From: Bythopirellula goksoeyrii
GTDB lineage: Bacteria; Planctomycetota; Planctomycetia; Pirellulales; Lacipirellulaceae
Assembly (NCBI RefSeq): GCF_008065115.1
Contig: NZ_CP042913.1
Span: forward strand, 2,268,338 to 2,332,337
DNA: 64,000 nt
Reading direction: 5' to 3'
Shown: positions 18,177 to 26,133 of the stretch, one piece after another
How positions within the stretch are numbered: the stretch's first letter is position 1
Layout: each line of letters starts with the position of its first letter
Position numbers and translations under genes: made by a program
Notes under the pieces: generated by a model
The model's input: only the letters and a program-made list of their open reading frames with translations
Told to the model about the DNA's origin: nothing
The model's database searches: none

Positions 18177-18473
18177 ATGGAAACACTCATTCCAATTATT
18201 GTCCAAATTCTTGGAGGTGGCGTCGGCGGAAATATCGTCGGCGCATTGCTAAAGAACGTGAACCTCACAAAGCTTGTGCAAACAGTCGTCGGCATCGTCG
18301 GCGGTGTGCTGGGAGGTCAGGCTGCCGACTGGATGGGAATTCTCGAATCGGTTCTAAATAGCGGCGGCGCTGGCGCAATTCTTGGAAACGCCGGTACCTC
18401 GGGAATTGGCGGGGCAGTTCTCGTCGCTATCGTGGGCCTCATCAAGAAAGCCATGGCAGGAAGTGCCAGCTAG
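18177..18473 (+). CDS. Small Gly-rich membrane protein
   Basis: 98 residues from the ATG at 18177, preceded by AAAGG at a suitable distance. It contains two hydrophobic glycine-rich segments (IVQILGGGVGGNIVGALL and VVGIVGGVLGGQAADWMG) with glycine-zipper-like spacing, then GAVLVAIVGLIKKAM. This resembles small inner-membrane proteins related to transglycosylase-associated or bacteriocin-like peptides, but I do not recognise the family. The gene is bracketed by hairpins (about 18068-18100 upstream, 18498-18550 downstream), which suggests an independent short transcript. Confidence 0.65.
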   Translation: METLIPIIVQILGGGVGGNIVGALLKNVNLTKLVQTVVGIVGGVLGGQAADWMGILESVLNSGGAGAILGNAGTSGIGGAVLVAIVGLIKKAMAGSAS

Positions 18474-18497
18474 TTGGCTCTCTTGTTTCATGATTCA

Positions 18498-18550
18498 CCA
18501 ATCCCCCTCTCCCGCGTTCAGTTCAATGAATTGACGGGAAGGGGGATTGG
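18498..18550. terminator. Strong 16-bp hairpin after the Gly-rich membrane protein
   Basis: ccaatccccctctcccg (18498-18514) pairs with cgggaagggggattgg (18535-18550) with one bulged base. It begins 25 bases after the stop codon. There is no T tract after the right arm, so it may stabilise the 3' end or act as a repeat element rather than a classical terminator. Confidence 0.55.
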
Positions 18551-18772
18551 CAATTCGTTAGCTCAACTTTCTAGGACCCTCGCATATCCTATCCGTGCCA
18601 TTGGTATTGATAGGATTCCTCATATGCCTCTCTGGCAGTGTCTAGTTCAGACTCTGTAACTTTTGTTGCAACTCGGGCCAAATTCAAGACCCTTTTTCTC
18701 TTTGCGACGTACTAGCACTTACCGCAATTGCCGCGGGGGTTGATTGCAACAAAACGTCAATTGGAGGTTGAG

Positions 18773-20263
18773 ATGAATCTCATAGCACAGATCCGAGAAT
18801 CCCGCATAACGAGTACTGTGGCAAAACTTTTCATGGTTGCCGCTGTGCTAGGAGTCTATACAACTGAAAACGTTTCGGCGACAGACACCGTCAACCCTGC
18901 GATTGCAGCGGCACGCGATCTTTCTGGCGCTTTCAGGGCTGCAACCGGTGAAGTCATGGACGCGGTTGTCGCAATCGAGTCAAGGAAAGAAGAGCAAAGT
19001 GCTACTCAAGATCAAGGCTTGCCAAAGGGCGAGAACCCCTTCAAAGGCACTCCGTTTGAAGACTTATTCAATGAAGGGCGCAGGCAACAGCAAGCCGTTC
19101 CACACCGCAGCCAAACGGGTATTGGATCGGGTGTGCTAATTCACAAGTCGGGACTCATTCTGACAAATAACCATGTTGTTGATGGTGCCGATCATGTGAT
19201 TGTCCGACTGCATGATGGTCGCGAATTCAAGGCGGTTGATGTGAAAACGGATCCAAAAACCGACATCGCGATCGTGCGAATCGAATCCGACACGGACTTT
19301 CCTTTTGCCAAACTTGGCGATAGCGATGTCGTTGAAATCGGCGACTGGGTTCTTGCCTTGGGGCAGCCCTTTGGACTAGAGAGCACTGTCACTGCGGGGA
19401 TCATCAGTGCAAAGCATCGCGGCATTGGCATCGCCGCCCGTGAGAATTTTCTGCAGACCGATGCAGCCATCAATCCCGGCAACAGTGGCGGTCCCCTTGT
19501 AAACCTGGATGGCAAGGTCATCGGAATCAACACGGCCATTTCCTCTTCAGGGGGAGGGAACGACGGAATCGGATTTGCGATTCCCGTGAACATGGTCAAA
19601 TGGGTTGGCAAACAACTTGTGGCCGATGGAAAGGTTCGCCGTGCCTACTTGGGTGTTGGCATCCAACCCGTAACTGCCGAATTGGCCAAACAGTTTCATG
19701 TTGGTCCGCGTACCGGGGTCCTGATCAACCAAGTCCATGCCGACACACCAGCCGAAAAAGCAGGCCTCCAATCCGGTGACGTCATAGTTGAGTTCTCAGG
19801 AAAAGCGATCACCGATCCCCGTGAACTTCAACTCCTCGTCGAATCTGCAGACATGGAGAAGAGCCACTCGTTGAAGGTCATCCGAGATGGCAAGTCGATC
19901 GAGTTGTCTCTGCGTCCCGAGGTTTTGCCAGAAGATCTGAGTGCGGCGACTCCAACTCCAAAAGATGCGGAATCCGATCAGCTTGAGGAACTTGGCTTGG
20001 CCGTTCAGGAACTGACACCGGAAATTGCAACGCAACTTGGGCTGGAAGGAATCGAGGGTGTTCTCATCGCTGACGTTCGTGATGGCAGCCCGGCCCAACG
20101 TGAAGGCCTGGAACCAGGAAACGTGATTACTCATGTAAACCGCCAACAGATCAATAGCAAGAATAAATTGATGTCTGAGTTGAAGTCCGATACCGACGAA
20201 GAGGGGGTTCTCCTATTCGTCAGGACGAACATGGGCTCTCGCTACGTAGTTTTGAAGAGTTGA
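18773..20263 (+). CDS. degP: DegP/HtrA-type periplasmic serine protease
   Basis: 496 residues from the ATG at 18773, with GGAGG at 18763-18767; the TTG at 18728 is rejected. The N-terminus has an atypically long signal region with a hydrophobic stretch (LFMVAAVLGVYTT). A trypsin-like domain carries the triad His134 (TNNHVVDGAD), Asp164 (KTDIAIVRIE) and Ser238 (PGNSGGPLV). Two PDZ domains follow, at about 290-380 (RTGVLINQVHADTPAEKAGL) and 410-490 (GVLIADVRDGSPAQREGL). It degrades or refolds misfolded envelope proteins. It is ended by a strong intrinsic terminator. DegP and DegQ cannot be separated by eye; the Do-like two-PDZ architecture is clear. Confidence 0.94.
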   Translation: MNLIAQIRESRITSTVAKLFMVAAVLGVYTTENVSATDTVNPAIAAARDLSGAFRAATGEVMDAVVAIESRKEEQSATQDQGLPKGENPFKGTPFEDLFNEGRRQQQAVPHRSQTGIGSGVLIHKSGLILTNNHVVDGADHVIVRLHDGREFKAVDVKTDPKTDIAIVRIESDTDFPFAKLGDSDVVEIGDWVLALGQPFGLESTVTAGIISAKHRGIGIAARENFLQTDAAINPGNSGGPLVNLDGKVIGINTAISSSGGGNDGIGFAIPVNMVKWVGKQLVADGKVRRAYLGVGIQPVTAELAKQFHVGPRTGVLINQVHADTPAEKAGLQSGDVIVEFSGKAITDPRELQLLVESADMEKSHSLKVIRDGKSIELSLRPEVLPEDLSAATPTPKDAESDQLEELGLAVQELTPEIATQLGLEGIEGVLIADVRDGSPAQREGLEPGNVITHVNRQQINSKNKLMSELKSDTDEEGVLLFVRTNMGSRYVVLKS

Positions 20264-20306
20264 ACAAAGCAGCCTAATACTAGCTGCAAGCTAGAAATTC
20301 TGCCTG

Positions 20307-20354
20307 GGCCGGCGATGCTATCCTCCCCCCGCGATGCATCGTCGGCCTTTTTTT
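20307..20354 (+). terminator. Rho-independent terminator of the degP gene
   Basis: ggccggcgatgc (20307-20318) pairs with gcatcgtcggcc (20336-20347), with one mismatch, followed at once by seven T (20348-20354). It lies 44 bases after the protease stop codon and upstream of the Crp/Fnr gene. Confidence 0.88.
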
Positions 20355-20453
20355 GCGCGCGAGCATTGAGAAGACTGCCCTAGAGCGATTATGCTAAAGT
20401 CCCGGCAAGTGTTTTTTGCCCCAGACAATAATCTTACTCTACGACATAGTATC

Positions 20454-21200
20454 ATGCTCCCCTCCTCTTCAAATTACGAGAAATATCACAGAGTCTTGTC
20501 GCAATCCCCCCTCTTTCACGGATGTGACCATCAGTTTTTGCAAGATCGCCTGCTTCATTTGGAGCCTGTCGAACATTCGCGTGGGGATGTGGTCCTTGAA
20601 GCTCAGCAAACAAAGGACACATTCTTCATCGTTGTCAAAGGAAGGGTCAAGCTAGTTAGCCGTGCTGAGGCTAACGAAAGAGAGATCACACTGTTTCTCC
20701 TCGGCCCCGGGGAAGCATTCGATGTTGTCAGCTTATTAGACCGCCAAGCACACAACCTTTCTGCCGAAGCCTTGGATGATGTGACGCTTCTCTCAGCACC
20801 TACCGAAGAAATTCGCAACTGGATCGCGCATCATCCAGAATTCAACCGAACATTTCTCCCCTATCTGGGCCGTAAGATGTCGATGCTGTCAGAACTCGCC
20901 AGCGATCTGACATTGCACGACACAGGAATCCGGCTGGCAAGGCTTATCCTCCGTCACGTCGATCCTGAATCTGCTAATCACGAGGTACAACTGATCAATA
21001 ATCTGTCCCACGAAGAATTGGCCAATATGATCGGTACTGTGCGAGTGGTCGCCAATCGGCAAATCCAGAATCTCAAGCGTCGAGGTATCATCGACGCTCG
21101 TCGGGGTAATCTGGTAGTGAAAGACTTGGATGCATTGATGAAGCAATGCGACTTTACCATCCCAATGCCGCCGAGTGAGGACGACTCTCTTGGAGCGTAG
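20454..21200 (+). CDS. Crp/Fnr family transcription regulator
   Basis: 248 residues from the ATG at 20454 (an in-frame ATG at 20391 is possible). Residues of about 15-125 are a cyclic-nucleotide-binding beta-barrel (SPLFHGC, VVLEAQQTKDTFFIVVKGRVKL, LGPGEAFDVVSL). Residues of about 150-225 are a Crp-type winged helix (LSHEELANMIGTVRVVANRQIQNLKRRGII). The N-terminal cysteine set of oxygen-sensing Fnr is absent, so an Fe-S cluster is unlikely. The ligand is unknown. Its last 26 bases overlap the rsmH start, so the two genes are probably translationally coupled. Confidence 0.88.
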   Translation: MLPSSSNYEKYHRVLSQSPLFHGCDHQFLQDRLLHLEPVEHSRGDVVLEAQQTKDTFFIVVKGRVKLVSRAEANEREITLFLLGPGEAFDVVSLLDRQAHNLSAEALDDVTLLSAPTEEIRNWIAHHPEFNRTFLPYLGRKMSMLSELASDLTLHDTGIRLARLILRHVDPESANHEVQLINNLSHEELANMIGTVRVVANRQIQNLKRRGIIDARRGNLVVKDLDALMKQCDFTIPMPPSEDDSLGA

Positions 21201-22071
21201 TATCCACATCCCAGTATTGTTTGACGAAGTGATCGAATGGTTGGAGCCCTCTGCGGGGAAGACTTTCGTAGACGGAACACTAGGCGGGGGAGGGCACACC
21301 GCTGCCATTGCTGAGCGTGTCGGAGGAGAGGGACTGGTCCTAGCAGTCGATCTCGATCCACTGGCCATAGACCGAGCAGAAACTATCTTGGCCGGCAAGC
21401 CTATCAAGCTAGTTCAGGCCAATTACGCGGAAATTCCTGAAGTCCTAGCCCAAGTTGAAATCCCCGTCGTCGATGGCATCCTCCTCGACCTGGGTCTCTC
21501 CAGCGATCAACTCGCCGACGGCGAACGCGGCTTTTCGTTCCAGACCGGTGGTCCGCTCGACCTGCGTTTCAATCCCGATGAAGGAGAGTCTGCATCTGAA
21601 CTTCTTGCCCACATTGGCGAAGACCACCTGGCTGACATCATCTACCGGTACGGAGAGGAACGCTGCAGCCGACGCATCGCCAAAAAAGTAGTAGCCACTC
21701 GACGCAAAGCACCGATTCAAACTGCCGAGCAACTAGCCGAGTTAGTTAGAAGTTGTGTGCCACGCAGTCATGTCTCCAAGATCGACCCTGCCACGCGCAC
21801 GTTCCAGGCGCTGAGAATCGCTGTGAACGGCGAACTCGATTCACTGGAATCAGCGCTGAAGTCACTTCCTGATTGCCTCAAGCCTGGAGGCCGCCTCGCG
21901 ATCATCAGCTTTCATTCGCTGGAAGATCGCCTCGTCAAACATGCCTTCCGAAGCGACGAACGACTCAAAGTCCTTACCAGAAAACCGATTGCCCCGACCG
22001 AAGCAGAAGCTGCTAGCAATCCCCGCGCGCGAAGTGCAAAGATGCGAGTCGCGGAGCGAGTGCTTTCCTAA
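21175..22071 (+). CDS. rsmH: 16S rRNA (cytosine(1402)-N(4))-methyltransferase
   Basis: 298 residues with a GTG start at 21175 inside the end of the regulator gene. It methylates N4 of C1402 in the ribosomal P site using SAM. Motifs: HIPVLFDEVIEWL, FVDGTLGGGGHT (SAM site), LDLGLSSDQL, GFSFQTGGPLDLRF, TFQALRIAVN, and ISFHSLEDRLVKHAF near the C-terminus. Length matches the family (about 310). In many bacteria rsmH opens the dcw cell-wall cluster with mraZ and ftsL; here it is detached from it and instead follows a Crp/Fnr gene. It converges with the TPR lipoprotein gene 27 bases away. Confidence 0.95.
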   Translation: MRTTLLERSIHIPVLFDEVIEWLEPSAGKTFVDGTLGGGGHTAAIAERVGGEGLVLAVDLDPLAIDRAETILAGKPIKLVQANYAEIPEVLAQVEIPVVDGILLDLGLSSDQLADGERGFSFQTGGPLDLRFNPDEGESASELLAHIGEDHLADIIYRYGEERCSRRIAKKVVATRRKAPIQTAEQLAELVRSCVPRSHVSKIDPATRTFQALRIAVNGELDSLESALKSLPDCLKPGGRLAIISFHSLEDRLVKHAFRSDERLKVLTRKPIAPTEAEAASNPRARSAKMRVAERVLS

Positions 22072-22098
22072 ACATGTTTTGCGAAACCGCTTCGAGAG

Positions 22099-23133
22099 TT
22101 ACCTCACCGGCGGAAAATCACTTGGTGAATATCCTACCGGCTTGGAAGCAGTCTCCGCAGGGAAATTCTGTGGCTGCGGAATCATCGACTGAGCCCCCGT
22201 CGAGGGATAGTTGGTAGCAGCTGACTGCGAAGGTGGATACATCGGAGTCGGAAGGATATGGTCGTTCGACGCTGGAGCACGCACCGTCGTCGAGGGCATG
22301 GAAACCTGAATTCCGTTGCTCAGCTGAGAAACTTGCTCCACTCTGTTGGGAACCGGAACGTTTAGTCCGGCCAGCAAAGTTTTGGCCTCTTCGAACTGAG
22401 GGTTCTCTGCCAGTGCTAAGTTCAAATAGGAAACAGCCTCGGCTGACCGTCCTCGTTGCTGAAGCAACACGGCCATATTGTAGTTCGCCACGGCAGGTTT
22501 GTAGACGGCCATCATATGCTTAGATGCCAAATCGGGCCGATTCTTCTCAATCCATACTTTGGCGATATTGTTGCGATAGAGTTCCTTGTCAGGTCGCATT
22601 CTTACTGCCTGGTCTAGGAGTTGCAGACTCGCGTCCAATTGACCATTGCGGGCGTGACAAAGTGCCAGGTCGTTTAGCGGTTTGGCATCTTGCGGATTCT
22701 CTTTTACCAGCTGCTGATAGATTTGCATCGCAACCTGCAAGTTGCCTTCGCGATCTTCTAGTCGCGCCAAGCCCAATAGACACTCGGTGTTCTTCGGTTC
22801 CATCGAGAGCGCCTTTTGGTAGTGCGCTCTAGCTTGAGACGCATTTCCCCCCTGGTCGCTTAGTTGGGCCATGGAAAGATACAAAGCGGCCGAAGGAGGT
22901 CCACTGCCAAATTGGAATGAGATGGGATCGCTTTTGGTGCGGTCATCAAGCGATGACTTTTTGGGGCTTTTTGATTTAAAAGGAGCTGTGACTTTGTCAG
23001 TCCAGCTTGTCTGAGCAACTGGTGCCGTCGTCAGATTGGGAGTCGAGGCTTTCTTTGATCCAGGAAATCCTGGAGTAGAACAGCCTATCGACAAGGCAAT
23101 GAGAGTACAACTAATTTTCCAACTCGATCGCAT
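22099..23133 (-). CDS. TPR lipoprotein, TadD-like
   Basis: 344 residues. The signal peptide ends in a lipobox (LIALSIGC), so it is a predicted lipoprotein. Residues of about 80-270 hold five or so tetratricopeptide repeats (ALYLSMAQLSDQGGNASQARAHYQKAL, LLGLARLEDREGNLQVAMQIYQQL, NDLALCHARNGQLDASLQLLDQAV, YNMAVLLQQRGRSAEAVSYLNLAL). The tail is Pro/Ser/Gln-rich and disordered. In Tad systems TadD is a TPR lipoprotein needed for secretin assembly, and this gene closes the minus-strand tad cluster, so a TadD-like pilotin or assembly role is likely but inferred. Start ATG at 23133 is followed by a short basic n-region. Confidence 0.75.
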   Translation of the reverse strand: MRSSWKISCTLIALSIGCSTPGFPGSKKASTPNLTTAPVAQTSWTDKVTAPFKSKSPKKSSLDDRTKSDPISFQFGSGPPSAALYLSMAQLSDQGGNASQARAHYQKALSMEPKNTECLLGLARLEDREGNLQVAMQIYQQLVKENPQDAKPLNDLALCHARNGQLDASLQLLDQAVRMRPDKELYRNNIAKVWIEKNRPDLASKHMMAVYKPAVANYNMAVLLQQRGRSAEAVSYLNLALAENPQFEEAKTLLAGLNVPVPNRVEQVSQLSNGIQVSMPSTTVRAPASNDHILPTPMYPPSQSAATNYPSTGAQSMIPQPQNFPAETASKPVGYSPSDFPPVR

Positions 23134-23250
23134 GACTCCACCCTCCTTGGTGAAAGTTTCGATCCAATTCGATAAGAATTCGCAATAAGATCGTTGGCCG
23201 TGGTTCGAGCTAAAACTAAATACTCAAACCACGGCGCGGCATTCAAACAG

Positions 23251-23841
23251 TTACTGAGTAGTCGAACTCGAACTTCCTGACCCACTCGCAGCAGGCAGAA
23301 TTGGAGCAGGTTGGTTCGTTTGAAATCCAACAAACACATTATCAACGGCGCCGGCAGGATGACCTTCCGACACAATATGCGTATCATTGACCATGACTGG
23401 TTCAGAAACAGAACTCTGGTTCGAAGCCCAGCTATGCACTGCCGCAATTCGACTCGCTGTCGTCGACTCATCCTCGCCACGTTGCACGTAAATCGAACGA
23501 TAGTCCTGCGGTGCTTGAGTGAGGACCCACTTGGCTTTCAACTTGCCAGCTTTGGTCAGCTCGTTTGTATCGGGATCAAAATGGTAATCCCCAAGCAGAT
23601 TCTGTCTCCGCCAACCGTTGGCAATCATCGCCGAATAGGCATTGTTCACAGCGCATCGCGCGGGCGGAATGTAGTAGCGAGGCCAGTTTGAATTGGCACA
23701 GTATCCGGCAACGTACAACTCACAAAGTGTTCTCCCATGACATGGGTGGCATTGAGCTTGGCCACCTTGACATTGAGCTTGTAAGCTCGTCGCAGAAATG
23801 ATCAGTGAGCAAGTAATCGAAAGTATTCCTAGCAATTTCAT
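23251..23841 (-). CDS. Secreted Cys-containing protein in the tad cluster
   Basis: 196 residues from the ATG at 23841, which opens a signal peptide (MKLLGILSITCSLIISATSL, cleavage after a following QA). The mature N-terminus is cysteine-rich (CQGGQAQCHPCHGRTLCELYV), then WPRYYIPPARCAVNNAYSAMI, a mixed alpha/beta region, and a Pro/Ser/Gly tail. I recognise no family. It lies between tadC and the TPR lipoprotein on the same strand, so it may be co-expressed with the pilus system. The CHPCH sequence resembles a CxxCH haem motif, but the context does not otherwise suggest a cytochrome. Confidence 0.65.
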   Translation of the reverse strand: MKLLGILSITCSLIISATSLQAQCQGGQAQCHPCHGRTLCELYVAGYCANSNWPRYYIPPARCAVNNAYSAMIANGWRRQNLLGDYHFDPDTNELTKAGKLKAKWVLTQAPQDYRSIYVQRGEDESTTASRIAAVHSWASNQSSVSEPVMVNDTHIVSEGHPAGAVDNVFVGFQTNQPAPILPAASGSGSSSSTTQ

Positions 23842-24077
23842 CGTCAGGGTCCAACGTGTTGTGCGAGGGTTTACCACCAGTTTTGTAGCAAACTAGAGGT
23901 TTGGAGTTTCCTGTTACTCCTAGTGGTCACCTTGCGGGGTGGTAAACCAATAGGCAGTCAGCACCGCAGCCTTTGCGGCACCCATCGTCACTATCGACCC
24001 ATAATAGAGAGAAGCTGCGGAACTTCTGTAGGAACCCGGATTTTTTGCCAGGCTTGCCTATTGTGTTTTGGGCTGCC

Positions 24078-25058
24078 CTAGGTCGGGTTCATCGACGGGA
24101 ACAGCTCGTTGATCATGGTGATAGCAGCTGGGCCTACTAGCACCACGAAGATGGCTGGGAAGATGAACAAGACGAGCGGGAAAATGAGTTTCACCGCTGT
24201 TTTTGCAGCCTTTTCCTCCGCCATCTGCCGACGACGTGTCCGCATCGAATCACTTTGGACGCGCAGAGCCTGAGCCACACTAGAGCCAAATTTATCGGCC
24301 TGGATCAAGATTGCTGCCAATGCCTTCAGATCATCGACCCCGGTACGAGCCCCCAGGTCATGGAGGACCTCGTTGCGGGCACGCCCCATTTGGAGTTGCA
24401 GATTACAGAGACCAAATTCCTCGGCAATGATCCGGTACGCTTTCTTCATTTCCTCAGCCACTTTCCGCATGGCCTGATCGAGTCCTAAACCGGCCTCAAC
24501 GCAAACGACCATCAGGTCGAGCGCATCCGGAAGACCGTAGAAGATGTTATCTTGTCGGCTCTTGGTAACGAACCAGATAACGATTTCGGGCAAGAAGAAC
24601 ATCACCAATCCGATGGCAGCGGAGTAAGTGAGCGAATCGATATTAAGGCCTCTCGTGAAGACCATCGCACCACCGCCTACGAGAAAACCAACCACTAGCC
24701 CGATCATTTTCAGAGCCCAAAAGCCTTCAGCGGCTTTAGGGCCGCGAAAACCAGCTTGGTTGAGTTTCATGCGGGTCTTACTGATGTCTTCAGTCGACTT
24801 CGGCTGAAGTGGCTTGGAAAGCGCAGGGGATGCCATCGACAACACCCGCGACATCGCGCCGTTCTTCTCCTTTTTATCTTGCAGCAAGTCAGCCTTGCGG
24901 CTGTTTGGATCGCGCATCTCCTTGAGTCGCTCTTCAGCGCGTGGTTTTCCACCCGCCAAGATTTCAAGTAACCACCAAATCACAGCGGCAGTACAGCCGA
25001 TGATCGAGAGGTGCAGGACCAATGGAGAATCAAATAGACTCGATGCGAGCAAACTCAT
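24078..25058 (-). CDS. tadC: Tad pilus inner-membrane platform protein TadC
   Basis: 326 residues from the ATG at 25058, one base after the tadB stop (TGATATG), so translation is coupled. It belongs to the type II secretion F family: N-terminal helix, charged cytoplasmic domain, then PDALDLMVVCVEAGLGLDQAM, the GFGSSV-like DKFGSSVAQALRVQSD, EEKAAKTAVKLIFPLVLFIFP and a C-terminal membrane helix. With TadB it forms the platform through which the TadA ATPase drives pilin assembly. Length and motif order are normal for TadC. The region 23842-24077 downstream shows no gene. Confidence 0.93.
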   Translation of the reverse strand: MSLLASSLFDSPLVLHLSIIGCTAAVIWWLLEILAGGKPRAEERLKEMRDPNSRKADLLQDKKEKNGAMSRVLSMASPALSKPLQPKSTEDISKTRMKLNQAGFRGPKAAEGFWALKMIGLVVGFLVGGGAMVFTRGLNIDSLTYSAAIGLVMFFLPEIVIWFVTKSRQDNIFYGLPDALDLMVVCVEAGLGLDQAMRKVAEEMKKAYRIIAEEFGLCNLQLQMGRARNEVLHDLGARTGVDDLKALAAILIQADKFGSSVAQALRVQSDSMRTRRRQMAEEKAAKTAVKLIFPLVLFIFPAIFVVLVGPAAITMINELFPSMNPT

Positions 25059-25059
25059 A

Positions 25060-26025
25060 TCAGACTCGGATGTTAACGATCTTGCGAATTGCCAATGCAC
25101 CCAACAACTGCATCACGATGCCTCCAACAAGCATTTTCTTACCAAGCTCGTCGGTAAACAGGAGTGATAGATAGTCGGGATTCATGCGATACACGGTAAT
25201 AAACAACAGCGGCGGTAACGCCAAGAGAACGATGCCGGACAGGCGACCTTCGCCAGTAAGTGCCTGAACTTGTCCCCAGATTGCATATCGTTCGCGAATC
25301 AGGCGACCGATCTTGTCGAGGATTTCAGCGAGATCACCACCCGTTTGCCTCTGCAATATTACTGCGGTGACAAAGAACTTGAGATCGAGGTTGGGAATCC
25401 GATCACACAAATTGGAGAGCGCTTCCTCAAAGGGAAGACCCAAATTCTGTTCCTCAAATACTCGCCCGAATTCTGAAGCAATTGGATCCGACCCTTCTTG
25501 CGACACCAGGTGAAACCCAGCGGCAAGACTATGGCCTGCACGCAAGGCTCGGGCAACCAATTCCAGCGCTTCAGGAAGTTGTGCAGCAAATTTTGCAAAA
25601 CGCCGTTTTCGGCGGAATACTAGCCAAAAGAACGGCAAGGATGCGAAGAAGATGCCCACGACGGGAGCCAACATCACATTGAGTCCCGCCAGGCCTACCA
25701 TGGAGGCGGAACCTACGCCTAATCCCAAGCAAATCGACAAGAATGCCGCTGTCGACATCGTCACTTCAGCTTGCTCGAACAGTAAGTTCAAATTGAACAA
25801 ATTGCCAAACGCAGTCTCGAAAGCATTCTTGCCGCGCTCTCTGGAGAGCAACTGGGTCAGTTCCGTCAGACCCGCAGGATCGTTCTTATCTCCCTTACCA
25901 GTAATCGAGGAGAGGCGGTCTTCCATCTGCGACACGGACTGGTCGCGAAAAAAGACGGCGATTCCCACGATCAACGCGACGACACCCAGGAATACTGCGC
26001 CAATAATTAGGACACTTGGAAGCAT
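25060..26025 (-). CDS. tadB: Tad pilus inner-membrane platform protein TadB
   Basis: 321 residues. A type II secretion F family protein: N-terminal hydrophobic helix, linker, then membrane helices around 85-140, and the conserved cytoplasmic region FAAQLPEALELVARALRAGHSLAAGF, QRQTGGDLAEILDKIGRLIRER and a C-terminal helix. It is the partner of TadC, whose start codon follows after one base. The tadA stop lies 108 bases upstream. Sequence and position identify it with confidence. Confidence 0.93.
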   Translation of the reverse strand: MLPSVLIIGAVFLGVVALIVGIAVFFRDQSVSQMEDRLSSITGKGDKNDPAGLTELTQLLSRERGKNAFETAFGNLFNLNLLFEQAEVTMSTAAFLSICLGLGVGSASMVGLAGLNVMLAPVVGIFFASLPFFWLVFRRKRRFAKFAAQLPEALELVARALRAGHSLAAGFHLVSQEGSDPIASEFGRVFEEQNLGLPFEEALSNLCDRIPNLDLKFFVTAVILQRQTGGDLAEILDKIGRLIRERYAIWGQVQALTGEGRLSGIVLLALPPLLFITVYRMNPDYLSLLFTDELGKKMLVGGIVMQLLGALAIRKIVNIRV

Positions 26026-26133
26026 GATGGACTCTCAATGCTCTGATGGTGGTTCAACGGTAGTTTGTTTGTCTAGGAAAAATAGCTCACCGGGGTCCCC
26101 CTCTCGCCCCCCGGCAAGCACAATTATTTTGGA

